6,513 nt of DNA. It comes from Aquisalimonas sp. (lineage in GTDB: Bacteria; Pseudomonadota; Gammaproteobacteria; Nitrococcales; Aquisalimonadaceae). The position numbers were made by a program, and so were the translations under genes. Below the pieces are notes generated by a model. It searched no databases and had not been told where the DNA came from. It saw nothing but the letters and a program-made list of their open reading frames with translations. The DNA lies in contig SKYZ01000341.1 in assembly GCA_007127625.1 (NCBI GenBank), positions 1 to 6,513 of the forward strand. The letters run 5' to 3'. How positions within the stretch are numbered: position 1 is the stretch's first letter; each line of letters opens with the position of its first letter. This document shows, piece by piece, positions 1 through 5,370 of the stretch.

Positions 1-184
1 CCCTGAAGGGGAATTGCCGATACACCCACCATCAGATGCCTTGTATCGTCCCCGCGATATGGAATGGACCTGCCTTGGGAGGGGGTGGCGTAACACGGTT
101 ACGGACATGGATCTCCCGGGGTAATGACTCTGACGGGAGCGCCGCGGGAGAGGTGCGGGGCATGCTGGGGATGGCGAAAAGGAA
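1..184. other. Leader region upstream of the response regulator gene
   Basis: No coding sequence is recognised here. The frame of the downstream response regulator is closed by a TGA at 131-133 and offers no in-frame ATG, GTG or TTG between that stop and 185. The stretch begins with a small CCCT-GA-AGGG palindrome, which may belong to the end of whatever lies before the window, and it contains the dyad at 89-103 listed separately. I could not find a convincing pair of -35 and -10 boxes. Confidence 0.5.
89..103. promoter_or_regulatory. Perfect dyad CGTAAC-ACG-GTTACG, possible operator
   Basis: The two 6-base arms are exact reverse complements around a 3-base centre, about 82 bases before the response regulator start codon. 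NarL/FixJ-type dimers and other helix-turn-helix dimers bind short dyads of this kind, so this could be an autoregulatory or foreign operator. The role is inferred from symmetry and position only. A 15-base dyad can also arise by chance. Confidence 0.3.
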
Positions 185-856
185 ATGACGCCTACTGATC
201 AACCCATCCGCGTCCTCCTGGCGGACGACCATCGCCTGGTCGCATGTGCGCTGGCGCGGCTCGTGGACTCGTTCACCGGGATCTCGGTTGTCGCTGACAC
301 CAGTTCCATGGACGACCTCCTGAGTGTACTCGAACAGACCCCCGCAGACGTTGTGCTCGTCGACAACGCACTGCTACCTACCAACGGAGCGCGCAGCATC
401 GCGACACAGGTCGCGGACACGTGCCCCGGGACCCGCTTGGGCGTGCTCGCCATGTTCGCCAGCAACGCCTACATCCAACGGCTGCTGGACAATGGCATCA
501 CCGGCTTCATACACAAGGACGCGGACGTCAACGAGCTGGAGCAAATGATTCGACGCATTGCCAGCGGGGAGGCGGTTGTCCATCCCGGCGTCCCGCTGGC
601 CGCCCCGGAAATCCTGGACAGCCCGGCGGCGCCAACGAAGCGACATGTGGCCCCCCGCCCGCTGACCCCCCGCCAGACAGAGATCCTGGCCCTGGTCGCC
701 AGCGGCTACCGGACCAGGGGCATCGCCGAGCACCTGGGTCTCAGCGTGAAGACGATCGAAACCCACCGGGCGGAACTCATGCGCCGGCTCGGTGTGCGCC
801 ACATGGCCGGACTGATCCAGGAAGCCATCCGACGCGGCCTGTTCACCGCGCCCTGA
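185..856 (+). CDS. NarL/FixJ-family response regulator with LuxR-type HTH (orphan)
   Basis: A 223-residue two-domain transcription regulator. Residues 8-125 form a receiver domain: the acidic pair D14-D15 in VLLADDH, the predicted phospho-acceptor D60 in VVLVDNA, and the conserved lysine K111 in GFIHKDA. A linker (about 130-157) leads to a LuxR-type HTH at about 158-220, with LTPRQTEIL opening the domain and GLSVKTIETHRAELMRRLG carrying the recognition helix. Two departures stand out. The switch Thr/Ser expected after the fourth strand is Ala89 (GVLAMFAS), and the usual D-x-x-M-P after the phospho-site reads NALLPTNG. Signalling may therefore be altered. An AAGGA stretch lies only about two bases before the ATG, so the ribosome site is poorly spaced, but no other start is available. 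No kinase gene is adjacent. The regulated genes are unknown; neither flanking region identifies them. Confidence 0.92.
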   Translation: MTPTDQPIRVLLADDHRLVACALARLVDSFTGISVVADTSSMDDLLSVLEQTPADVVLVDNALLPTNGARSIATQVADTCPGTRLGVLAMFASNAYIQRLLDNGITGFIHKDADVNELEQMIRRIASGEAVVHPGVPLAAPEILDSPAAPTKRHVAPRPLTPRQTEILALVASGYRTRGIAEHLGLSVKTIETHRAELMRRLGVRHMAGLIQEAIRRGLFTAP

Positions 857-879
857 TGGAGCCGTACAGCGGCGCTCGT

Positions 880-899
880 GGGTTCCAGTAAGGGAACCC
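880..899 (+). terminator. GGGTTCC/GGAACCC hairpin after the response regulator
   Basis: A perfect 7-base-pair stem with a 6-base loop starts 24 bases after the response regulator stop codon and lies between that gene and the opposing transporter remnant. The position fits a transcription end. No run of T follows on either strand, so it is not a textbook intrinsic terminator and may only stabilise a 3' end. Confidence 0.35.
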
Positions 900-924
900 T
901 GTCCCGCGCGTATTCCTGGGGAGG

Positions 925-1233
925 TCATTCGGGATCAGCATCTGGGCTAGTTATATGTGTTTCGGCCAGAATCATTGTCGTCGTATAATCCAGCAGTGTC
1001 GGACCGGTGAAGATCAGGAAGACTAGCATCAGGAAAGCCAGCCCGAGGTGCAGCTGCGACAAGCGCCGCACGCCCTTATCCACGCCCAGCAGGATCGAGG
1101 CCAGTGCTATGGCAGTGATGCCGGTGACCAGCAGCACCATGCTCGTGTTGGTATCAGGCACGCCGAACAGGTAGCTGAGCCCCGCCGTAGCCTGGGACGC
1201 CCCGAGACCCAGCGACGTCGCAGCGCGCAGGTA
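925..1233 (-). pseudogene. BCCT-family (betaine/choline/carnitine) transporter fragment
   Basis: The minus strand read from about 1233 gives ATSLGLGASQ, then YLFGVPDTNTS, then GVDKGVRRLSQLHLGLAFL and FLIFTGPTLLDYTTTM, ending in a TGA at 925-927. TSLGLG (1201-1218), the GVDKGVRRLS stretch and GPT (997-1005) are hallmark segments of the middle of BCCT transporters, in the correct order and spacing. These proteins import betaine, choline, carnitine or ectoine. About 85 of the usual 500-650 residues remain. The N-terminal membrane segments and the later tryptophan-rich signature are absent, and the reading departs from the family before about 1233 and after about 973. A GTG at 1161 could start a 78-residue membrane peptide, but it falls inside a conserved motif and has no supporting ribosome site. 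I read this as a doubly truncated pseudogene. Confidence 0.75.
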
Positions 1234-1325
1234 TCTCCTACCGCATCGCCTATAGGTGCGAGCACTGCACTGGACAGGAAGCTGCGATGCTTGCGGACTT
1301 GGCGGTGTCGCCGTTTCCGGTCAGT

Positions 1326-1406
1326 TTAGTCCAGCCGCCCCTTCGCAAGCGTGATCAGGATACGCTGCCTGCCGTGGCGGATCACCACATGCTCTGATGC
1401 GCTGCC
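1326..1406 (-). pseudogene. Possible C-terminal remnant of a universal stress protein (UspA)
   Basis: The minus-strand frame ending in TAA at 1326-1328 reads GSASEHVVIRHGRQRILITLA plus a short tail when the residues at 1404-1341 are joined. The pattern G-S-x-S-E-x-V/L-x-R-H followed by a hydrophobic strand is the usual C-terminal nucleotide-binding and last-strand region of UspA-type proteins. Nothing Usp-like precedes it: the frame upstream reads as arginine- and proline-rich sequence. It sits on the same strand as the BCCT fragment and upstream of it, so both may come from one lost osmotic-stress locus. The match covers fewer than 30 residues and is tentative. Confidence 0.35.
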
Positions 1407-1712
1407 CCGGCATGGGGAGCGCCGCGGATGCGCTTGCAGGGCACATTGTCGAGGCATTTCAGAAAGTGCATGGCTAGAGCAAGTTCCAACTGCCGTGGGT
1501 CATGGCAACGCGGTACAAAAGCACCCCTGCATAAAAAGGCGAAAGCGCAGAGCCCTGGCAGTCATGTTGTGCTGCTCCCTAAAGCACCATGCTCTAGCGA
1601 CAGATCCCGGCATGACTTCCGCGACCTATCGTGGAGCGCACTGTGGACTGCGACTTCCATGTCGTGCAGCCCAGGGGTGATCAATATCCGTCGCTCGGTA
1701 TTGCGGCGCCGC

Positions 1713-2135
1713 TCATCCCTCTGTCGGATCGACGCCGTCGTATCGGTTCCGGCTTCCAATCACCTCCATCATGGACAGGGTGAATGCCAGACCGCGCCGC
1801 ACATCCGGCTGCCTAGACATGCGCAGCAGGCCCACCATGCTCGGTGGCTGCTCCATCGCCGACACTCGACTGCCCGCCATACGAGCGGCGTTCCCTGTCG
1901 ACCAGGCCGCACCGACGCCCTCCTCATAAGCCTTCGCGAGCTTCTCAACCATGTAGTCGTCGGTCATGTCCACGAGATCGGTCAAGATCGACAGCAGATC
2001 GACGACACGGTTAAGCCGGCGCTGCGCTAGTAGCGGCTCCAATTTTCCCAACAGTTCCTGGAGCCCTTCCATGGCGGCCTCATCCTGAACCGTTAGGGTT
2101 GACGCGTCGCCATGCGCGCTCATTTGTTCACTCAT
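1713..2135 (-). CDS. DUF1641 domain protein, partner of the upstream flavoprotein
   Basis: A 140-residue soluble protein of the DUF1641 family (relatives include Bacillus YrhD). Residues 21-75 are a helical segment with an LLGKLEPLL repeat-like pattern. Residues 98-127 (PSMVGLLRM, QPDVRRGLAF, MMEVIG) match the family's signature of a GLL-R-x-x-DP-V-x-RGL motif and a closing hydrophobic helix. There is no signal peptide, membrane segment or catalytic motif. The ATG at 2135 is supported by GAGGAGAGG just upstream. The gene starts 29 bases after the SQR-like gene ends and is surely co-transcribed with it. Family members are commonly found beside sulfide:quinone-oxidoreductase-like flavoproteins or formate dehydrogenase genes, where an accessory or subunit role is suspected but, as far as I know, not proven biochemically. 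No clear terminator follows the stop. Confidence 0.88.
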   Translation of the reverse strand: MSEQMSAHGDASTLTVQDEAAMEGLQELLGKLEPLLAQRRLNRVVDLLSILTDLVDMTDDYMVEKLAKAYEEGVGAAWSTGNAARMAGSRVSAMEQPPSMVGLLRMSRQPDVRRGLAFTLSMMEVIGSRNRYDGVDPTEG

Positions 2136-2164
2136 AGTCCTCTCCTCATGAAATCACGATCGGC

Positions 2165-3355
2165 TCACACCAGGCCCCGCGCTACGGACCAGTAAACGCC
2201 ACGGTTAAAGCCCTTGCGCATAAGGCCGCCAAGTTTGTTGGGCGGCGTGGGCTTGACGTCGACCTCGTAGTCGTACCAAAGCGGCATGCCGTTCTCGAGG
2301 CCCATTTGGGCGATGGCGACGACGCGCCCATCATAGGCGTCCACCGGTTTGCCAAAGCGGATTTCACCGGCAAGATTGTTTACCACGACGGGCGACTGGC
2401 TATGGCAGGAACCACCGGCCTTGCTGATCGGTAAATCGACGGTGTCGCCGAGCACGTAGACATTGTCGAGGCCATAGACCTTCATGGTTTCATGATCTGT
2501 CGGTAGCCAACCCTCGTTATCCGCCGCCTGGGAGGCGCCCGAATTGAGCACAGCGTTGACGGCTCGGATCGGGGGCGTACCCATCAGGATGTCAAACTCC
2601 TCTTCTCTGCCTTCTTCGGAGTATGCGATCCGACGGTCCGGATCCACCTGCGCCAGTGTGAAGCCGCGCTGATAGTGGATTCCCCGGTCCTCAAAGATGC
2701 TCGGAAGCACCTCGCAAGTCTCCTCCTGCAGGAATAGGCAGTTCCGCAGCAACTGCGCCACCGTGGGGTAGGTGTAAACAATTTCCACCTGATTGCGCAC
2801 GCCTCTCTGACGCATCAACTCATCGACCATCAGCGTTGTTTCTATAGGCGCGATGCCACACTGATGGGGGACGTTATGGGTCTTGGGGAAATTAACCGTG
2901 ATGAAAATCCGCCCCTTCTCAATGGACATCAGCTTCTCGGCCAGCCGCCGGGCCGGTTGATATTGATAAAAGTGATCCCCGGCCTCAGGAAGCCCCTCGA
3001 TACGTTCTGGGGCGGGCACGCAGCCCGTAGCCACGACCAAGTAATCATAGCCGTAGTGCTTGCCGCTGGAGCACTCCAGTCGGTTTGCCGAGAAGTCAAA
3101 GTGCTGGACCTCGTCGATGACAAACTCCACTTCCGGCCGCAGGAGAGTTCGCTGCTTCCGGCGCAACTCGTCCAGGTAGAAGCTGTTGAATGCGACATAC
3201 ATGAACGCCGGTTTGAAATAGTGCCAGGGGGAGTTGGACAGCAACGTCACCGTCACCTTGCCTCGCTGGATCTCTGGGTAGAGCTTGGTGACGAGGTGAT
3301 TGGCGGTCATGGTGCCGCCGATTCCCCCGCCAACAATCAGGATGTGCTTTGTCAT
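2165..3355 (-). CDS. Sulfide:quinone oxidoreductase-like FAD-dependent oxidoreductase
   Basis: A 396-residue flavoprotein of the SQR/flavocytochrome-c sulfide dehydrogenase superfamily. Residues 4-14 (HILIVGGGIGG) form the N-terminal FAD dinucleotide fold, 107-111 the ATG motif, and NVYVLGDTVD at 298-307 the third FAD motif. Three cysteines sit where SQRs have their redox and substrate cysteines: C112 directly after the ATG motif, C166 in PHQCGIAP, and C317 in GGSCHSQ. The C-terminus (about 373-396, GGLMRKGFNRGVYWSVARGLV) is basic and amphipathic, as expected for binding to the membrane near quinone. Members oxidise sulfide to sulfane sulfur and reduce quinone; this one's SQR type and actual donor are unproven. 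The ATG at 3355 has AGGAG six bases away. An upstream in-frame ATG at 3397 would add 14 non-conserved residues and read through that ribosome site. The DUF1641 gene follows 29 bases downstream. Confidence 0.87.
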   Translation of the reverse strand: MTKHILIVGGGIGGTMTANHLVTKLYPEIQRGKVTVTLLSNSPWHYFKPAFMYVAFNSFYLDELRRKQRTLLRPEVEFVIDEVQHFDFSANRLECSSGKHYGYDYLVVATGCVPAPERIEGLPEAGDHFYQYQPARRLAEKLMSIEKGRIFITVNFPKTHNVPHQCGIAPIETTLMVDELMRQRGVRNQVEIVYTYPTVAQLLRNCLFLQEETCEVLPSIFEDRGIHYQRGFTLAQVDPDRRIAYSEEGREEEFDILMGTPPIRAVNAVLNSGASQAADNEGWLPTDHETMKVYGLDNVYVLGDTVDLPISKAGGSCHSQSPVVVNNLAGEIRFGKPVDAYDGRVVAIAQMGLENGMPLWYDYEVDVKPTPPNKLGGLMRKGFNRGVYWSVARGLV

Positions 3356-3422
3356 TTTTTCTCCTTCCAGAACGCAGTGTCGTTCCACTTTATGCAAAAC
3401 ATTCCATGCTTTAACAGATTTT

Positions 3423-3440
3423 TAAGACCCCTGAGTCTTA
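3423..3440. promoter_or_regulatory. Perfect dyad TAAGAC-N6-GTCTTA upstream of the SQR-like gene
   Basis: Two exact 6-base arms with a 6-base centre lie 68-85 bases before the SQR-like start codon, a typical operator position for the minus-strand operon. No T run follows on either strand, so a terminator role is unlikely. Sulfide-responsive repressors of the ArsR/BigR type bind dyads near SQR genes in other bacteria, but this sequence is not a site I recognise and no such regulator lies in the window. The regulatory role is inferred. Confidence 0.4.
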
Positions 3441-3463
3441 CCCCGAAACGCCCTAATAAAACT

Positions 3464-3501
3464 GCCCATGGATCGGTAAATGAAACGGCTCGATCATGGG
3501 C
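3464..3501. repeat. Imperfect inverted repeat GCCCATG(G)ATC / GATCATGGGC
   Basis: The left arm at 3464-3474 and right arm at 3492-3501 pair over 10 positions with one bulged G and a 17-base spacer. Transcribed, it would form a hairpin with a large loop. It lies 109-146 bases upstream of the SQR-like start, beyond the dyad at 3423-3440. It may be a second operator, a dimer-of-dimers site, or a structured leader. No function can be shown from sequence alone. Confidence 0.35.
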
Positions 3502-3601
3502 ACGCCACCCGTAGGGCGTCGCGATGGCGGATTACCTATGCCACCAAATTATTCATCGCGGATATCGTTGAACAAGACTACTCCTGTAATTTAAGGCAGT
3601 G

Positions 3602-3647
3602 AAACGATTTTTCCTAAACATGGTGATTACAGTTTATAAACGATTTT
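3602..3647. repeat. Direct repeat AAACGATTTT (two copies, 36 bases apart)
   Basis: Exact 10-base copies occur at 3602-3611 and 3638-3647. The second is followed directly by CGGATATC, itself a repeat of 3559-3566. A TTTATAAA sequence lies between them. Start-to-start spacing of 36 bases is between three and four helical turns. They may be activator half-sites or simple drift in AT-rich DNA. Confidence 0.3.
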
Positions 3648-3874
3648 CGGATATCTAGTCGATCCTGAATAACCTTTCACTTGGGTGACTTACCGGGCAT
3701 ACGGCGTGGTCCACAAGGGCAGCCTGGGAAACATCGCGTAAACGTCACTCGTTGTGCGAATAGTGGTCAGAAAAGTGCCTCCCGATGGCCGCGAAAAGCA
3801 TCGGTATCGGAGTCACGGATTCAGGAAAGGCGTTCGCGTTAGCCTGGCTAACCCATGTGCTTAGTAATTGTCGT

Positions 3875-3903
3875 TTTACAGGTGTTTGCGCAGTTTCTAT
3901 GGT
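3875..3903 (+). promoter_or_regulatory. Candidate sigma-70 promoter for the OsmC/crotonase pair
   Basis: TTTACA at 3875-3880 matches the -35 consensus at five of six bases. After a 17-base spacer, TATGGT at 3898-3903 matches the -10 consensus at four of six. Transcription would start near 3910, giving a leader of about 25 bases that contains the AGGAG ribosome site at 3922-3926. The geometry is good and the -10 box only moderate. Confidence 0.45.
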
Positions 3904-3934
3904 AAGCGTGGATAAATTCACAGGAGTCGTATTT

Positions 3935-4384
3935 ATGTCGGTCCATGGGGCAGCCATTATCTGGGAGCGCAATCCCCACGAATCTGAGGAAGACACATTC
4001 TCACGTAACCACCGCGTTATGCTGAATGGTGATCAAGAGGTCAATGCATCCGCATCGGTGGAGTTCAAAGGCGATCCCAACTGTGCCGATCCAGAGCAAA
4101 TGCTGGTGAGCGCCGTGTCCAGTTGCCACATGCTGTTTTTCCTGGCAATTGCCGATTTTCAGGGGTATCAGGTTGAGTCGTACGAAGACAACCCGAAAGG
4201 CTACCTGGAGAAAAATGACAGGAAAGGCAGGGAGATAACGCGAATTGAGCTATCACCCCAGGTGACGTTCAGTGGTGACAAGGTGCCAGGCCGTGAGGCG
4301 ATTGAGAAAATTCACGCCCACGCACACAAGAGTTGCTTTATTCGCAATTCGGTCACCGCCGACGTGACGATCAATGATGCGTGA
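3935..4384 (+). CDS. OsmC-family peroxiredoxin-like protein
   Basis: A 149-residue cytoplasmic protein of the OsmC/Ohr superfamily, thiol-dependent enzymes that reduce organic hydroperoxides through a reactive cysteine. Both redox cysteines are present in family context: C64 in AVSSCHMLFFLA at the start of the central helix and C134 in HKSCFIRNSV. GDPNCADPEQMLVSA before the first cysteine and AAIIWER at the N-terminus are also typical. Length is normal. The ATG at 3935 is chosen because AGGAG lies eight bases before it and the homology begins there. The open frame extends to an ATG at 3785, but the added 50 residues have no family similarity. The crotonase gene follows after 27 bases, suggesting one transcript. 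The subgroup is nearer to generic OsmC-type proteins than to classical Ohr. The substrate is not shown by the sequence; peroxides or sulfane-sulfur species are both possible. Confidence 0.9.
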   Translation: MSVHGAAIIWERNPHESEEDTFSRNHRVMLNGDQEVNASASVEFKGDPNCADPEQMLVSAVSSCHMLFFLAIADFQGYQVESYEDNPKGYLEKNDRKGREITRIELSPQVTFSGDKVPGREAIEKIHAHAHKSCFIRNSVTADVTINDA

Positions 4385-4411
4385 AGCATCGGTAACTCGC
4401 GGGAGCCCATC

Positions 4412-5212
4412 ATGAACGAACGTGATGCTACGGACGACATCCTTCTCAGGCAGGATGAGGAAGGCGCTGTCTATCTCACGCTGAACCGGCCGAACAGATT
4501 CAACACATTGTCTGAAGCAATGCTGGCCAGGTTGCAGCAGGAGCTGGATGCCATCGCCGTCGATCCCGCTGTGCGCTGTGTGGTGATCAGTGGCGCAGGG
4601 GAGGGATTCTGCGCCGGTCACGATCTGCGAGAGATGCATACAAATCCCGACAAGTCCTACTACCAGGAGCTCTTTCGCTCCTGCAGCCGGGTGATGCAAA
4701 GCATCGTTGCGTTGCCCGTGCCAGTCATCGCCAAAGTCCAGGGTCTCGCCACGGCGGCGGGGTGCCAGTTGGTTGCCAGTTGCGACCTGGCCATTGCCGC
4801 CCCATCGGCGCGCTTTGCCGTGTCAGGCATCAACGTGGGCCTGTTCTGCTCGACCCCATCCGTGGCGTTGTCACGCAACGTCTCCGCGAAGCGGGCGTTC
4901 GACATGCTGGTGTCCGGCGAGTTTATCGATGCGGGCACCGCACTGGAGTGGGGGCTACTGAGTGACGTGGCCTACGACTCCGATCTGGATGCCGCCGTGG
5001 ACGAGAAGGTCCAGCAGATCCTGAGCAAGAGTCCTGCGGCGGTGCGCTTCGGAAAGTCCATGTTTCACCGACAGCGTGACATGACGTTGGCCGACGCCTA
5101 TGACTTCGCCAGCAACGTGATGGCCGAAAACATGGCAAGCCCCGACGCACGCGAGGGAGTCGAGGCCTTTCTCACCAAGCGGAAACCCGTCTGGGAACAA
5201 CCAGACCACTAG
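4412..5212 (+). CDS. ECHDC3-like crotonase-fold protein lacking classical catalytic glutamates
   Basis: A 266-residue member of the enoyl-CoA hydratase/isomerase superfamily. The N-terminal fold (LTLNRPNRFNTLS, residues 22-34), the first oxyanion-hole segment GFCAGHDL (65-72) and the second, ATAAGCQL (113-120), are clear. The region AAGCQLVASCDLAIA and GINVGLFCSTPSVAL (139-153) closely resembles the ECHDC3 subgroup. In classical hydratases the two catalytic glutamates lie in GGGCEL and in the PE of the later motif; here these positions are Q119 and about G139. CoA-ester binding is likely retained, while ordinary hydration of enoyl-CoA is doubtful. The ATG at 4412 has GGGAG six bases before it. 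The gene follows OsmC by 27 bases, so a shared transcript is likely. Automatic annotation would call it enoyl-CoA hydratase; the true reaction is unknown. Confidence 0.9.
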   Translation: MNERDATDDILLRQDEEGAVYLTLNRPNRFNTLSEAMLARLQQELDAIAVDPAVRCVVISGAGEGFCAGHDLREMHTNPDKSYYQELFRSCSRVMQSIVALPVPVIAKVQGLATAAGCQLVASCDLAIAAPSARFAVSGINVGLFCSTPSVALSRNVSAKRAFDMLVSGEFIDAGTALEWGLLSDVAYDSDLDAAVDEKVQQILSKSPAAVRFGKSMFHRQRDMTLADAYDFASNVMAENMASPDAREGVEAFLTKRKPVWEQPDH

Positions 5213-5240
5213 GGGACACGACTGGTACTGGCCTCGCCAG

Positions 5241-5270
5241 CGGCTTGGTCGGTCAGCTCGGCTTGGTCGG
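5241..5270. repeat. Two copies of CGGCTTGGTCGG in an 18-base tandem arrangement
   Basis: Exact 12-base copies lie at 5241-5252 and 5259-5270, 18 bases apart start to start, in the spacer between the crotonase stop and the LysR start. CTGGT at 5222-5226 and ACCAG at 5273-5277 flank them as a weak inverted pair. They may be regulator half-sites, a slippage duplication, or part of the crotonase 3' end. Confidence 0.35.
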
Positions 5271-5304
5271 GAACCAGGGTGTATGGCAGCCGTCTCGTAC
5301 CGGC

Positions 5305-5333
5305 CTGGCTTCTATAGCGGCATTGATTATAGT
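5305..5333 (+). promoter_or_regulatory. Candidate promoter for the LysR-type gene
   Basis: TATAGT at 5328-5333 matches five of six -10 bases. CTGGCT, 17 bases upstream at 5305-5310, matches only about three of six -35 bases. Transcription would start near 5340 and give a leader of about 50 bases that includes the dyad at 5371-5389. A weak -35 box would suit an activator-dependent promoter, but it may also mean the call is wrong. Confidence 0.3.
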
Positions 5334-5370
5334 GAGGGGCTACCACTTGATCGTGCCAGTGACACCCATC

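Larger units (their letters stand above)
857..1712. other. Gene-poor stretch with decaying minus-strand gene remnants
   Basis: About 860 bases without an intact gene. The minus strand holds a BCCT transporter fragment and a possible universal stress protein tail, listed separately. Open frames on the plus strand across 1048-2030 give cysteine-, histidine- and arginine-rich translations with no recognisable domain and are antisense to these remnants or to the DUF1641 gene, so I do not call them. I recognise nothing in 1410-1700. The picture is of a locus that lost its genes by deletion and drift. Confidence 0.55.
3356..3934. other. Long divergent intergenic region with several repeats
   Basis: This 579-base spacer separates the minus-strand SQR-like/DUF1641 pair from the plus-strand OsmC/crotonase pair, so it must contain both promoters. 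It is visibly richer in A and T than the flanking genes. It holds two inverted repeats near the SQR side (3423-3440 and 3464-3501), a 10-base direct repeat AAACGATTTT (3602-3611 and 3638-3647), an 8-base repeat CGGATATC (3559-3566 and 3648-3655), and a sigma-70-like promoter near OsmC. The frame of OsmC is open back to 3785, but its extra 50 residues resemble nothing I know. A small RNA or small protein in 3500-3780 cannot be excluded, but I see no supported one. Confidence 0.6.

Noticed and set aside
374..928. Long minus-strand frame opposite the response regulator
   Set aside because: It is antisense to a well-supported gene in GC-rich DNA, and its translation shows no recognisable domain.
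1351..2030. Overlapping plus-strand frames of 109 and 200 codons
   Set aside because: Their products are rich in Arg, His, Ser and Cys and match no family. They lie opposite the Usp-like remnant and the DUF1641 gene and have no convincing ribosome sites.
3356..3397. 14-residue extension of the SQR-like protein from ATG 3397
   Set aside because: It reads through a strong AGGAG ribosome site placed for the ATG at 3355, and the FAD fold starts immediately after the shorter start.
3367..3420. Possible sigma-54 promoter upstream of the SQR-like gene
   Set aside because: On the minus strand GG and GC are separated by 8 bases (GGAATGTTTTGC) rather than the required 10, and no other pair with correct spacing was found.
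2864..3514. 216-codon plus-strand frame opposite the SQR-like gene
   Set aside because: It is antisense to a clear flavoprotein gene, and its translation has no domain.
3785..3934. In-frame N-terminal extension of the OsmC gene starting at ATG 3785
   Set aside because: The added 50 residues lack family similarity, while ATG 3935 has an AGGAG site and begins at the conserved N-terminus. The candidate promoter also lies inside the extension.
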